Source of the DNA: Caldimonas mangrovi
GTDB lineage: Bacteria > Pseudomonadota > Gammaproteobacteria > Burkholderiales > Burkholderiaceae_C
Assembly (NCBI RefSeq): GCF_023721835.1
Contig: NZ_JAMKFE010000005.1
Location: 186,001 to 250,000, forward strand
Length of the DNA: 64,000 nt
Direction: 5' to 3'
The notes beneath the pieces were generated by a model. That model saw only the letters and a list, made by a program, of their open reading frames with translations. It ran no database searches and was not told where the DNA came from. This document shows, one piece after another, positions 9,194 to 18,176 of this stretch; the first letter of the stretch is position 1; each line of letters begins with the position of its first letter. Made by a program: the position numbers and the translations under genes.

Positions 9194-12100
9194 TCAGTGT
9201 CCGGCACCCGCCGCACGCACGCGAGCCACGGCGTGTTCCAGGTCGTTCCACGCCGGCCGGTCGGGTGCGTAGCGTTGCCGCATGTAGGCGGCCAGCTCGC
9301 CGATCTGGCGATCGCTCAGCGCGTCCTTGAACGCGGGCATGAAGCCGATGTCGCGCGAGGCCGGCTCGCGCACGCCGTGCAGGATGGCCTGGATCAGGTT
9401 GTCGGGGCGGTCGCTGTGCAGGTTGGTATTCAGCGCGAGCGGCACGTTCACGCCGAGCAGGCGCGGGCCGTCGCCGTCATGGTGACAGGCGGCGCAGGCC
9501 ATTTCGAACATGCGCTGGGCCGGGCCGCGCAGCTGCTGCGCTTGCTCAAGGCTGCGTGCCAGGGCCGCTTCGGCAGCGGCCTGCGCCTGGCTTTGAGCCT
9601 GTGCAGGGTCGGCGGCCGAGGGCTGGAACGACGCCAGGTAGTGCGCCATCGCACGCACGTCGCTCTCCGGCAACGTGGCCAGTTCACGCACCACCGGTGC
9701 CATCGGGCCGGCCGCGATGCCATGGCGTGCCGAGTGGCCGTGGCGCAGGTACTCGAACAGGTCGGTCTCGGTCCAGGGCACCGGCGCTGCGCCCAACGCG
9801 GTGAGCGAGGGCGCTTCCCAGCCTTCGACCATGGCGCCGCCCAGGAAGGCACGGCCGCTCTGCACGGCGCCGGCCCCGTTGCGCGGGGTGTGGCAGGCGG
9901 CACAGTGCCCCACGCCGTTGACGAGGTAGGCGCCGCGGTTCCACTGCGCCGAGCGAGCCGGCTCGGCTGCGACCGGCCCGGGCTGCAGGTACAGCGCATT
10001 CCACAGCGACATCAGCGGGCGCAGGCTGAACGGGAAGGCCAGCCGCGTTTCAGGCGCCTCGTGCCGCACCGCCGGCTGGGCCATCAGGTAGGCGTACAAC
10101 GCCATCAGGTCGTCGTCGGTGATGCGCGTGAAGGCGGTGTAGGGAAAGGCCGGGTAGAGGTGGCGCCCATCGCGGGACACGCCTTCGCGCATCGCCCGCT
10201 GGAAGGCGTTGAAGGACCAGCGGCCGATGCCGGTGTCCGGGTCCGGCGTCAGGTTGGTCGTGTAGACCGTGCCGAACGGCGTCGGCATCGCGCGGCCCCC
10301 GGCGTTGGGCGTGCCGCCCGGCGCGGTGTGGCAGACCACGCAATCGCCGGCGGCGGCGAGCTGGCGCCCGCGTTCGATGGTGGCGGCCGTGTAGATCGAG
10401 GCGTCCGGCCGGCTGACCGGCGCGATGGCCGGGCGCCAGCCGAGCATCGCGGCGCCCACGCTCAGCGTGCCGGCTGCCAGCGCGCCGGCCGCCGCCCACC
10501 AGCGCTTGCGCCGCGGCCACGGGGCATCGTGCGGCGCTTCGCGTGTTGCCGGTGCAGGGGCCGGCGCAGCCGGTTGGCCTGGCGGGGGTGCCGGCAAGGG
10601 GTTCAGCGCCGCACGCACCACCTCGGGCGTGAACGGCGGCTGCCGGAAGCGCACGCCGGTGGCGTCGAAGATCGCGTTGGCGATCGCCGCGGTGCCGGGC
10701 ACCGACGACGACTCGCCGGCCCCCAGCGGCGGCTGGTCCGGGCGCGGCATCATCATCACCTCGACGACCGGCACTTCACGGAAGCTCAGGATCGGGTAGC
10801 TGCCCCATTCGCGGTTGGCCACCACATGCGTGCCGGGCTCGGTGCGTACCTGCTCCTTCAGCGCCCGGCTGGTGGTCTGCAGCACGTTGCCGTGGATCTG
10901 GTGCTGCACGCCGGCGGGGTTGATCATCAGCCCGGCGTCGTGCCCGACCACCACGCGCTTGACGTGCACCTCGCCGGTGTCGCGGTTGACGTCGACGTCG
11001 GCCACCCAAGCTGCCCACGATGCCCCGAAACCCGGCCACTTGCTGTGCACGTAACGGGCATAGGCGACACCCTGGCCATGCAGCATGTCGCCGGTGGCGC
11101 CCTGCTGTTGCGGTTGCGTGTGCGGGATCCACCCGGCGCGCTTCGCGGTGGCGTCGAGCAGCTCGTGCGCGCGCGGGTCTTTCAAGTGGCGCAGCCGGAA
11201 CGCCACCGGGTCTTCGCCGGCCGCGGTGGCGAGCTCGTCGACGTAGGACTCGTGCGCGAACGAATTGGGCAGTGCCGAGACGCCGCGCAACCACGACGCC
11301 CGCAGGATGGGCGCCATGTCGTTGATCGCGACACGCAGGTGCGGGTAGTCGTAGGGTGGGCGGGCGGTGCGGTCGCCCATCTCGTAGGCCTGTGCAGCCG
11401 GCTCGATCGTGCGCGTGAGCAGCAGTGCGAGCGTCGGCGCGCCGTTGGACGGGTAGGAGGTGGCAAAGTCATAGGCGACCGAACCATCCGCTGCGAGCCC
11501 GCCGTCGACCTGCATCCATTGCGCGGCGCCTTTCGGTTCCCACTGGTGCTCCTGCTCGCGCGTGAGTTGCACGCGCACCGGGGCACCGACCGCGCGCGAC
11601 AGCAGCGCCGCGTCGGCGGCCACGTCGTCGGCGCCGTTGCGGCCGTAGCACCCGGCGGCTTCCATGCGCACCACCTCGACCGCGACGTCGGGCAGGCCGG
11701 TCAGTCGCGACAGGTCGAGCCGCAGCACGTGCGGGTTCTGCGTGCCGGCCCACACCGTCAGGCGGTCGCCGCGCCAGTCGGCCAGCGCGCACGACGGGCC
11801 GATCGACGCATGCATCTGGTAGGGCCACAGGTAGGTGCGCGTCAGGCGTTGCGCAGCGCCTGCGCTGGCCGCGTCCACGTCGCCCTCGTCGACCAGCACC
11901 CGGCGGCTCGACGGGTGGGCGCGCAGCGCCTGCTCGATGTCGTCGGTGCGCGGCAGCCCGGGCCAGTCTTTCCAGCGCACTTGCAGTTCGCGCGCCGCCT
12001 GCTCGGCGTGCTCTTCGCGTTCGGCCACCACGCCGACGAAGTCGCGGATCACAACCACCGCCCGGATGCCGGGGATGTGGGCGATCGACTGCTCGTCGAC

Positions 12101-12859
12101 GGCCTCCAGCGTGTTGCCGATGAACTCGCCGTGGTCGGCACCGGCATACGGCGGCCGCACCACGCGGCCATGCAGCATGCCGGGCACCCGCATGTCGTGC
12201 ACGAAGGCCGGTTCGCCGGCGGCCTTGGCCGGAATGTCGACCCGCGCGGCCGGCGTGCCGACGATGCGGTAGTCCTCGACGCGCTTGACCGCCACGCCCG
12301 GGTCGAGCTGCAGCTGCACGTGCCGGCCCCTCAGCAGTTCGTCGTAGCGCACGCCGCGTTGCGGCTCGCCGACCACGTGCACGAAACCATCGTCCACGGC
12401 CAGCGCCGACGGCTCGGCCTGCAGCGCTTGCGCCGCCTGCCGCAACAGGAACGAGCGCGCCTGCGCAGCTGCCTGGCGCAGCGGCACGGCGTGAATCTGG
12501 ATCGAGGCGCTGGCGATGGTCGCGCCCTGGTTCGGCGCACGCGCGGTGTCGCCGAGCACCATGTGCACGCGGGCCAGTGCCACGTCGAGTTCCTCAGCGA
12601 CGATCTGTGCCAGCGCGGTGCGGATGCCGGTGCCGAGGTCGACGTGCCCGTGCAGCGCGATCACATCGCCGTCGTCCCACACCGACAGCAGGATCTCGAC
12701 GCCTTCGGCAGGGTTGCCCGGTACCGCGGCCGGCTGGCCCGGGGTAGGCGGCGGCGCAGGGGGCGGGTCACGCGTGACGAGCAGCACGCCGCTGGCGGAC
12801 AGGAAGTCGGCGCGCGTCCGTAGCGAGGCGATGCGTTGCGCAGCGGTGGGCGCTGTCAT
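9194..12859 (-). CDS. nicB: Molybdenum hydroxylase large subunit fused to triple cytochrome c (nicotinate dehydrogenase NicB-like)
   Basis: This 1221-residue protein has two parts. Residues about 1-780 are a xanthine dehydrogenase/aldehyde oxidase-type molybdopterin subunit of the IorB/NicB class (MEAAGCYGRNGADDVAADAA, GESSSVPGTAAIANA with the likely catalytic Glu). A single hydrophobic helix follows (about 795-815, after RRKRWW). Residues about 825-1221 hold three c-type haem motifs: CVVCH at 840, CAACH at 986 and CAACH at 1122. It should hydroxylate an N-heterocycle, by context nicotinate to 6-hydroxynicotinate, and pass electrons through the haems to the respiratory chain. The ATG overlaps the stop of the 2Fe-2S subunit gene (ATGA). 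The substrate is inferred from neighbours. Confidence 0.85.
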   Translation of the reverse strand: MTAPTAAQRIASLRTRADFLSASGVLLVTRDPPPAPPPTPGQPAAVPGNPAEGVEILLSVWDDGDVIALHGHVDLGTGIRTALAQIVAEELDVALARVHMVLGDTARAPNQGATIASASIQIHAVPLRQAAAQARSFLLRQAAQALQAEPSALAVDDGFVHVVGEPQRGVRYDELLRGRHVQLQLDPGVAVKRVEDYRIVGTPAARVDIPAKAAGEPAFVHDMRVPGMLHGRVVRPPYAGADHGEFIGNTLEAVDEQSIAHIPGIRAVVVIRDFVGVVAEREEHAEQAARELQVRWKDWPGLPRTDDIEQALRAHPSSRRVLVDEGDVDAASAGAAQRLTRTYLWPYQMHASIGPSCALADWRGDRLTVWAGTQNPHVLRLDLSRLTGLPDVAVEVVRMEAAGCYGRNGADDVAADAALLSRAVGAPVRVQLTREQEHQWEPKGAAQWMQVDGGLAADGSVAYDFATSYPSNGAPTLALLLTRTIEPAAQAYEMGDRTARPPYDYPHLRVAINDMAPILRASWLRGVSALPNSFAHESYVDELATAAGEDPVAFRLRHLKDPRAHELLDATAKRAGWIPHTQPQQQGATGDMLHGQGVAYARYVHSKWPGFGASWAAWVADVDVNRDTGEVHVKRVVVGHDAGLMINPAGVQHQIHGNVLQTTSRALKEQVRTEPGTHVVANREWGSYPILSFREVPVVEVMMMPRPDQPPLGAGESSSVPGTAAIANAIFDATGVRFRQPPFTPEVVRAALNPLPAPPPGQPAAPAPAPATREAPHDAPWPRRKRWWAAAGALAAGTLSVGAAMLGWRPAIAPVSRPDASIYTAATIERGRQLAAAGDCVVCHTAPGGTPNAGGRAMPTPFGTVYTTNLTPDPDTGIGRWSFNAFQRAMREGVSRDGRHLYPAFPYTAFTRITDDDLMALYAYLMAQPAVRHEAPETRLAFPFSLRPLMSLWNALYLQPGPVAAEPARSAQWNRGAYLVNGVGHCAACHTPRNGAGAVQSGRAFLGGAMVEGWEAPSLTALGAAPVPWTETDLFEYLRHGHSARHGIAAGPMAPVVRELATLPESDVRAMAHYLASFQPSAADPAQAQSQAQAAAEAALARSLEQAQQLRGPAQRMFEMACAACHHDGDGPRLLGVNVPLALNTNLHSDRPDNLIQAILHGVREPASRDIGFMPAFKDALSDRQIGELAAYMRQRYAPDRPAWNDLEHAVARVRAAGAGH

Positions 12860-13359
12860 GCGGTGCACTCCGGCGGCTCGCCGCGCAGCCGTTCGGCGGC
12901 CCGCAGCACGGCGCGGATGATCTCCAGGTGCGTGCCGCAGCGGCACAGGTTGCCCGACAGCGCGCGCCGCACGTCGTCCTCGGACGGGTGCCCGTTCTCA
13001 CGCAGCAGCGCCACCGTCGTCATGATCATCCCGTTGAGGCAGTAGCCGCACTGCGCGGCCTGCTCGTCGATGAAGGCCTGCTGCACCGGGTGCAGCACGC
13101 CGTCGCGCGCGAGACCTTCCAGCGTGGTGATCTCACGGCCGGCCATGCCACCGGCGGGGATCACGCAGGAGCGCGCCGCGACACCGTCGACCAGCACCGT
13201 GCAGGCGCCGCACTGGCCCAGGCCGCAGCCGTATTTCGGTGCGGCCAGGCCGCAGTCGTTGCGCAGCACGTTCAGCAGCGGTGCATCGGGCGGTACCGCC
13301 AGCAGTTGCAGGCGGCCGTTGACTTGCAATGAGCAGCTCGGCGGGGGCGTACGGGACAT
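12856..13359 (-). CDS. nicA: 2Fe-2S subunit of molybdenum hydroxylase (NicA-like)
   Basis: This is a 167-residue small subunit with two 2Fe-2S clusters. A plant-type ferredoxin domain has Cys45, Cys50, Cys53 and Cys65 (CGLGQCGAC), and a helical domain has Cys104, Cys107, Cys139 and Cys141 (CGYC, CRC). It relays electrons from the Mo centre to the cytochrome part of the adjacent large subunit. The ATG at 13359 fits the usual length of the family; a longer open frame upstream runs through the neighbouring binding-protein gene in another frame and is rejected. It overlaps the large-subunit gene by 4 bases. Confidence 0.88.
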   Translation of the reverse strand: MSRTPPPSCSLQVNGRLQLLAVPPDAPLLNVLRNDCGLAAPKYGCGLGQCGACTVLVDGVAARSCVIPAGGMAGREITTLEGLARDGVLHPVQQAFIDEQAAQCGYCLNGMIMTTVALLRENGHPSEDDVRRALSGNLCRCGTHLEIIRAVLRAAERLRGEPPECTA

Positions 13360-13381
13360 GGGACAGACAGGACGAACGAAT

Positions 13382-14536
13382 TCAGCGAACCAGGCGGCCG
13401 TCGGCCAGGTACATCTCGAGGTCGACGTAGTGCGAGCCGTTGTGGTTGCCCGGGCCGTAGGTGACCGGGAAGTCCCCGATGTTGAACGTCCCGATGCGTT
13501 CCATGGCCTGGATGAAACCCTGGCGCGTGAGGTCGCGCCCCGCACGCCGCAGCCCTTCGACGAACACGCGTGCGACGATGTAGCCTTCCAGCGCGTTGTA
13601 GCTGTCGATCTTCTCGCCGAACTCGGCGCGGTCGCGCTGGTACTCGGCCACGATCGCATAGCGCGTCAATGTCGGCGGCGGCACGATGCTGGCGGTCACC
13701 ACGCCCTGGAGCCCGCCTTGCAGGCGGCTGGCCGAGCCCGGCGCGTCGGTGATGCCGACCGAGATGGTGTAGAGCGGCGCCGCCGCACCGGTCGCGCGGT
13801 AGTCGCGGATGAAAACCTCCACCATGCGGCCGGCCATGATCATCAGCACGGCACCCGGTCGGGCCTTGTTGAGTGCCGCGACCTGCGGCTGCGCATCGGT
13901 GGCGGCAATCGCCAGCGGCACCGACTCGACCACCTGCACGTTCAGCCCGGCGGCGATCTTCAACGCGGTGTCGAGGTTGGACTTGCCGAACGCGCTGTCC
14001 TGGTAGACCGCCGCGATGCGGTGGATGCCCAGCGTGGCCAGGTGGCCGATGATCTTGCGCAGCTCGCTCTCGTAGCTGGCGCGCACGTGGAACAGGTAGC
14101 GGTTGTGCGTGGTGCGAAACGACGTGGTGCCCACCATGGGCGCGAACATCGGTACGCCGGCCTTCTCGGCGATCGGCAGCGACGCGATCAGGTTGCCGGT
14201 CGCCACGTAGCCGATCAGCGCGAAGACCCGGTCCTGCTCGATCAGCGTCACGGTGTTGTCGGCGGTGCGCTTGGGCTCGTAGGCATCGTCGTGCGACACC
14301 AGCTCGATGCGCCGGCCGAACACGCCGCCCTGCTTGTTGGTGCGCTGCAGGTAGAGCTGGATGCCGGCCCGGTAGTCGACGCCGAAGTCGCGTGCCGGCC
14401 CGCTGAACACCGCCGACTGTCCGATGACGATGCGGGTGTCGCTGACGCCGGTTTCGGCGTGCAGCCCCGGCACCGACAAGCCGGTGACGCACAACAGGGC
14501 CAGAGTGCGCAGGCAGGCGCGTAGCGTGTCGAACAT
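13382..14536 (-). CDS. Branched-chain-type ABC transporter substrate-binding protein
   Basis: This is a periplasmic binding protein of the LivJ/LivK class, 384 residues, with a signal peptide (MFDTLRACLRTLALLCVTGLS, cleavage near LHA) and the typical mature start IVIGQSAVFSGPARDFGVDYRAGIQ. The ATG at 14536 has a strong GGGAGA site; an upstream ATG without one is ignored. It lies between the transporter ATPases and the molybdenum hydroxylase in the same operon, so the ligand is probably the pathway substrate or an analogue rather than an amino acid. It is one of two binding proteins in this operon. Confidence 0.88.
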   Translation of the reverse strand: MFDTLRACLRTLALLCVTGLSVPGLHAETGVSDTRIVIGQSAVFSGPARDFGVDYRAGIQLYLQRTNKQGGVFGRRIELVSHDDAYEPKRTADNTVTLIEQDRVFALIGYVATGNLIASLPIAEKAGVPMFAPMVGTTSFRTTHNRYLFHVRASYESELRKIIGHLATLGIHRIAAVYQDSAFGKSNLDTALKIAAGLNVQVVESVPLAIAATDAQPQVAALNKARPGAVLMIMAGRMVEVFIRDYRATGAAAPLYTISVGITDAPGSASRLQGGLQGVVTASIVPPPTLTRYAIVAEYQRDRAEFGEKIDSYNALEGYIVARVFVEGLRRAGRDLTRQGFIQAMERIGTFNIGDFPVTYGPGNHNGSHYVDLEMYLADGRLVR

Positions 14537-14621
14537 CCGTTTCTCCCTCGAAAGAATGGGGCGCATCGGCCCCGGATGACCGGCACCCTGCGTCCGCCGG
14601 GGCCGGTGCACAAGATGCCTC

Positions 14622-15377
14622 TCAGACGCTCAGGTAGGCTCGCCGCACGTCGTCGTCGGCGGCCAGTTCGGCCATCGAGCCGGTGTAGCGGATCTCGCCC
14701 TTTTCAAGCACGTAGGCGCGATCGGACACCAGCTCGGCGAAGTGCATGTTCTGCTCGGACAGCAGGATGCTGACCCCTTGCGCCTTCAGCGCCAGGATCA
14801 TGTGCGCCATCTGCTCGACGATCACCGGCGCGACGCCTTCCGAAGGCTCGTCGAGCAGCACCAGGTAGGGGTTGCCCATCAGCGTGCGGGCCACCGTGAG
14901 CATCTGCTGCTCGCCGCCGCTCATGCGCCCGCCCGGGCGGGTGGGCATCTCGCCGAGGTTGGGGAACAGCTCGAACAGCGCCTGCGGCGTCCACACCGGC
15001 GCGGCGCTGCCGTCAGCCCAGTGGCGCGGCGGCTGGCGCCCCACCTCGAGGTTCTCCATCACCGTGAGGTCGGTGAAGATGCGGCGGTCTTCCGGCACGA
15101 AACCCAGCCCCTGTGTCGCAATCGCGTGCGGCTCGCTGCGCGAGACGTCCTGCCCGAGGAAGGCGACCCGGCCGCGGCGCCGGCTCACCATGCCCATGAC
15201 GGTCTTCAGCGTGGTCGACTTGCCGGCGCCGTTGCGGCCCATCAGCGCGACCACCTCGCCGCGCCGCACCTGCAGGTCGACGCCGAACAGGATCTGCGCG
15301 GCGCCGTACCAGGCCGACAGGCCCTGCACCTCGAGCAGCATCTCGGCCGGCGTGTTGGCGGTGTGAGCCATCGTCAT
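14622..15377 (-). CDS. livF: ABC transporter ATP-binding protein LivF
   Basis: This 251-residue cytoplasmic ATPase of a branched-chain amino acid-type importer has Walker A GRNGAGKST, signature MSGGEQQ and Walker B LVLLDEPSEGVAPVIVEQ, a LivF hallmark. Its start overlaps the LivG stop (ATGA), showing translational coupling. An alternative start two codons in (MAH) is equally possible. The system probably imports nicotinate or a related carboxylate given the operon context. Confidence 0.92.
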   Translation of the reverse strand: MTMAHTANTPAEMLLEVQGLSAWYGAAQILFGVDLQVRRGEVVALMGRNGAGKSTTLKTVMGMVSRRRGRVAFLGQDVSRSEPHAIATQGLGFVPEDRRIFTDLTVMENLEVGRQPPRHWADGSAAPVWTPQALFELFPNLGEMPTRPGGRMSGGEQQMLTVARTLMGNPYLVLLDEPSEGVAPVIVEQMAHMILALKAQGVSILLSEQNMHFAELVSDRAYVLEKGEIRYTGSMAELAADDDVRRAYLSV

Positions 15378-16168
15378 GCCACCTCCCTCGTGGACGGGTT
15401 CTGTAGCGGGGCCTTTTTCTCGAAGGTCTTGCCGCTGCCGAAGTAGACCTCCTGCACCTTGGGGTGGTCGCGGATCTCGGCAGGCCGGCCCTCGGCGATC
15501 AGCCGGCCGCGCGCCAGCACGATCATGCGGTCAGCGTAGGCGAATACGACGTCCATGCTGTGCTCGGTGAACAGCACCGCCATGCCGCGCTCGACCACCA
15601 GTCGCTTGGTCAGTGCCATCAGCTCGTTGCGCTCTTTGGGGGCCATGCCGGCGGTGGGCTCGTCCATCAGCAGCAGCTTGGGCTGGTTGGCCATCGCGAT
15701 GGCGAGCTCCACCCGCTTGACGTCGCCGTACGCCAGCACGCTGCACGGGCGGTCGGCCTGCGCCGCCATGCCCACCTGTTCCAGCAGGGCCAACGCTTCG
15801 GCGCGCCGGTGGTCGGCGGCGCGGCGCCACATCGAGAACAAGCGGCGGTCGTGCGAGATCAGCGCCATCTGCACGTTCTCGACCACCGTCAGCGACGAGA
15901 AGGTCTCGGCAATCTGGAAGGTGCGGCCCACACCCAGCTGCCAGATCTGGCGAGGCTTCAGGCCGGCGAGCTCACGGCCGGCCAGCGCGATCGAGCCGGT
16001 GTCCGGCCGGATCTGGCCGTTGACCATGTTGAAGGTGGTCGACTTGCCGGCACCGTTGGGACCGATCAGCGCCAGCAGCTCGCCGGCCGCGACGTCGAAG
16101 CTGATGCCGTCGACGGCCCTGACGCCGCCGAAGGACTTGCCCAGACCGTTGACTGTCAGCAGGCTCAT
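15374..16168 (-). CDS. livG: ABC transporter ATP-binding protein LivG
   Basis: This 264-residue ATPase pairs with LivF. It has Walker A GPNGAGKST, the signature segment LAYGDVKRVELA (an atypical form common in LivG proteins), Walker B LLLMDEPTAGMAPKE and a C-terminal HPKVQEVYFGSG segment typical of the family. It overlaps the permease gene upstream and livF downstream by 4 bases each. Confidence 0.92.
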   Translation of the reverse strand: MSLLTVNGLGKSFGGVRAVDGISFDVAAGELLALIGPNGAGKSTTFNMVNGQIRPDTGSIALAGRELAGLKPRQIWQLGVGRTFQIAETFSSLTVVENVQMALISHDRRLFSMWRRAADHRRAEALALLEQVGMAAQADRPCSVLAYGDVKRVELAIAMANQPKLLLMDEPTAGMAPKERNELMALTKRLVVERGMAVLFTEHSMDVVFAYADRMIVLARGRLIAEGRPAEIRDHPKVQEVYFGSGKTFEKKAPLQNPSTREVA

Positions 16169-18063
16169 GCGTCTGCTCCTGCAGCGTGGCGACGGCGCTC
16201 GAAAAGCTGGCGGAAGAAGCCGGCGATGCCTTGCGGGAACAGCAGCACCAGCAGCAGGATGATCGCGCCCAGCATGGCACGCCAGTAGTCGGTGGCGCGC
16301 GCCACCGTGTCGTGCAGCCAGGTGAAGGTGACCGCGCCCACCACCGGCCCGGCCAGCGTCTGCAGGCCACCCAGCAGCACCATCACCAGGCCGTCGACCG
16401 ACTTGCCGACGGCAATCGCCTCAGGCGAGATGCTGCCCTTCGAGAACGCGAACAAGGCGCCAGCCAGGCCGGCGAAGGCCCCGGCGACGACAAAGGCCAC
16501 CCACTGCACGCGCTTGACGTCGATGCCGATGGCGTCCGAGCGCAGCGGCGAGTCGCGGCCCGCGCGCATCGCGTAGCCGAACGGCGAGAACAGCATGCGG
16601 CGCAGGCCCAGCACGCCGGCCACCACCAGCGCCAGCGTGAGGTAGTAGTACGCCTGCTTCGGCGACAGCCACTCGGCCGGCCACACGCCGGTCAGCCCGT
16701 TGCTGCCGCCGGTGAAGGCGTCCCACTGGTAGACCACGGCCCAGGTGATCTGGGCGAAGGCCAGCGTCAGCATCGCCAGATACACACCCGACAGGCGCAC
16801 CGCGAACCAGCCGAACACCAACGCTCCGAGCGCCGCAGCCACGGGGGCGGCCACCAGTGCCGCCTCCATCGGCAACCCGGCGGCACGCACCAGCAGCGCC
16901 GCCGCGTAGGCACCAAGGCCGAAATAGGCCGCATGGCCGAACGAGTGCATGCCGGCGGGGCCCATGATGAAGTGCAGGCTGGCGGCGAACAGCGCGGCCA
17001 CCATCAGGTCGATGACCAGCACGGCCATGTACGGGGAGTCGCTGGTCATCGGCGGCAACGCGACGAGTGCCAGCACCAGGCCGATGCCGCCGAGCACGAA
17101 CAGCCGCCCGGGCGGCCGCAGCGGCGCCTCCGCGGCGCCGCCGTGGCGGCTGGCGCCCTGAGGCCGGCCCATCAGGCCCCACGGGCGCACCACCAGCACG
17201 GCCGCCATGACGAGAAACTCGACCACCAGCGTGAGCTTGGAAAAGCTGATGCTGACGCCGAACACGTCGACCAGCCCCAGCCAGATGCAGATGGCCTTGA
17301 GCTCGGCGATCAGCAAGGCCGCGACATAGGCGCCCGGGATGGAGCCCATGCCGCCCACCACCACCACCACGAAGGCCGCGCCGATGGTGTGCAAGTCCAT
17401 TTCCAGGTTGGCCGGCTCGCGCGGCAGTTGCAGCGCGCCGCCCAGCCCGGCCAGCAGGGCACCGAGCGCGAACACCGCGGTGAACAGCCAGGCCTGGTTG
17501 ACGCCGAGCGCGCTGACCATCTCGCGGTCCTGCGTGGCCGCGCGCACCAGCGTGCCCCAGCGCGTGCGGTTGAGCAGCAGCCACAGCAAGCCGAGCACCA
17601 ACGGGCCCACGACGATCAGGAACAGGTCGTACGAGGGGAACTGGCGGCCGAGGATGCCGACCGAACCCGACAGCCCCGGCGCGCGCGGCCCGAGCAGCTC
17701 CTCGGGGCCCCACAGCCACAGTACCGCGTCGCGCAGCACCAGCACCAGCGCAAAGGTGGCCAGCAGCTGGAACAGTTCGGGTGCACGGTAGATGCGCCGC
17801 AACAGCGTCATTTCGACGACGGCGCCGAGCACCCCCACCGCGACGGCCGCCAGCAGCAGCGCAGGCCAGAAGCCCAGGCCGGTGCCGAGCCGCTCCACCA
17901 GCGAGTAGGCGACGTAGATGCCCACCATGTAGAACGAGCCGTGGGCGAAGTTGACGATGCGGGTGACGCCGAAGATCAGCGACAGGCCTGCCGCGACGAG
18001 AAACAGCGACGAGGCGCCCGCCAGCCCGTTGAGCAGCTGGACGATGAAGCCGGACAAGCTCAT
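16165..18063 (-). CDS. Fused LivH-LivM ABC transporter permease
   Basis: This single 632-residue inner-membrane protein corresponds to LivH (about residues 1-300, start LVAAGLSLIFGVTRIVNFAHGSFYMVG) joined to LivM (about 325-632, HFIMGPAGMHSFGHAAYFGLGAYAAALL and SGVYLAMLTLAFAQITWA). The linker (about 300-325) is hydrophilic and rich in Gly, Arg and Pro. The two halves are normally separate genes, although fusions are known. It forms the whole membrane channel of the importer with the neighbouring LivG and LivF. Confidence 0.92.
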   Translation of the reverse strand: MSLSGFIVQLLNGLAGASSLFLVAAGLSLIFGVTRIVNFAHGSFYMVGIYVAYSLVERLGTGLGFWPALLLAAVAVGVLGAVVEMTLLRRIYRAPELFQLLATFALVLVLRDAVLWLWGPEELLGPRAPGLSGSVGILGRQFPSYDLFLIVVGPLVLGLLWLLLNRTRWGTLVRAATQDREMVSALGVNQAWLFTAVFALGALLAGLGGALQLPREPANLEMDLHTIGAAFVVVVVGGMGSIPGAYVAALLIAELKAICIWLGLVDVFGVSISFSKLTLVVEFLVMAAVLVVRPWGLMGRPQGASRHGGAAEAPLRPPGRLFVLGGIGLVLALVALPPMTSDSPYMAVLVIDLMVAALFAASLHFIMGPAGMHSFGHAAYFGLGAYAAALLVRAAGLPMEAALVAAPVAAALGALVFGWFAVRLSGVYLAMLTLAFAQITWAVVYQWDAFTGGSNGLTGVWPAEWLSPKQAYYYLTLALVVAGVLGLRRMLFSPFGYAMRAGRDSPLRSDAIGIDVKRVQWVAFVVAGAFAGLAGALFAFSKGSISPEAIAVGKSVDGLVMVLLGGLQTLAGPVVGAVTFTWLHDTVARATDYWRAMLGAIILLLVLLFPQGIAGFFRQLFERRRHAAGADA

Positions 18064-18176
18064 GCGGCCACCTCGGGCGGCGTGCGTCGGGGGGACGGGG
18101 ACACTCTCATGCCATCACTCTCGCAAGCAGTAGGTTCGCAAAACAGGCACCCGGTGCGCCGCGCCGGGTGGGGCTG

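Noticed and set aside
8465-12823. Plus-strand frame of over 1400 codons across the molybdenum hydroxylase gene
   Set aside because: It has Arg/Gly/His-rich composition and no domain; the minus strand encodes a protein with three haem motifs and clear Mo-domain signatures.
12859-12946. Longer N terminus for the molybdenum hydroxylase subunit
   Set aside because: The extra 29 residues are a reading of the 2Fe-2S gene in another frame, and the ATGA overlap at 12856-12859 gives a natural start.
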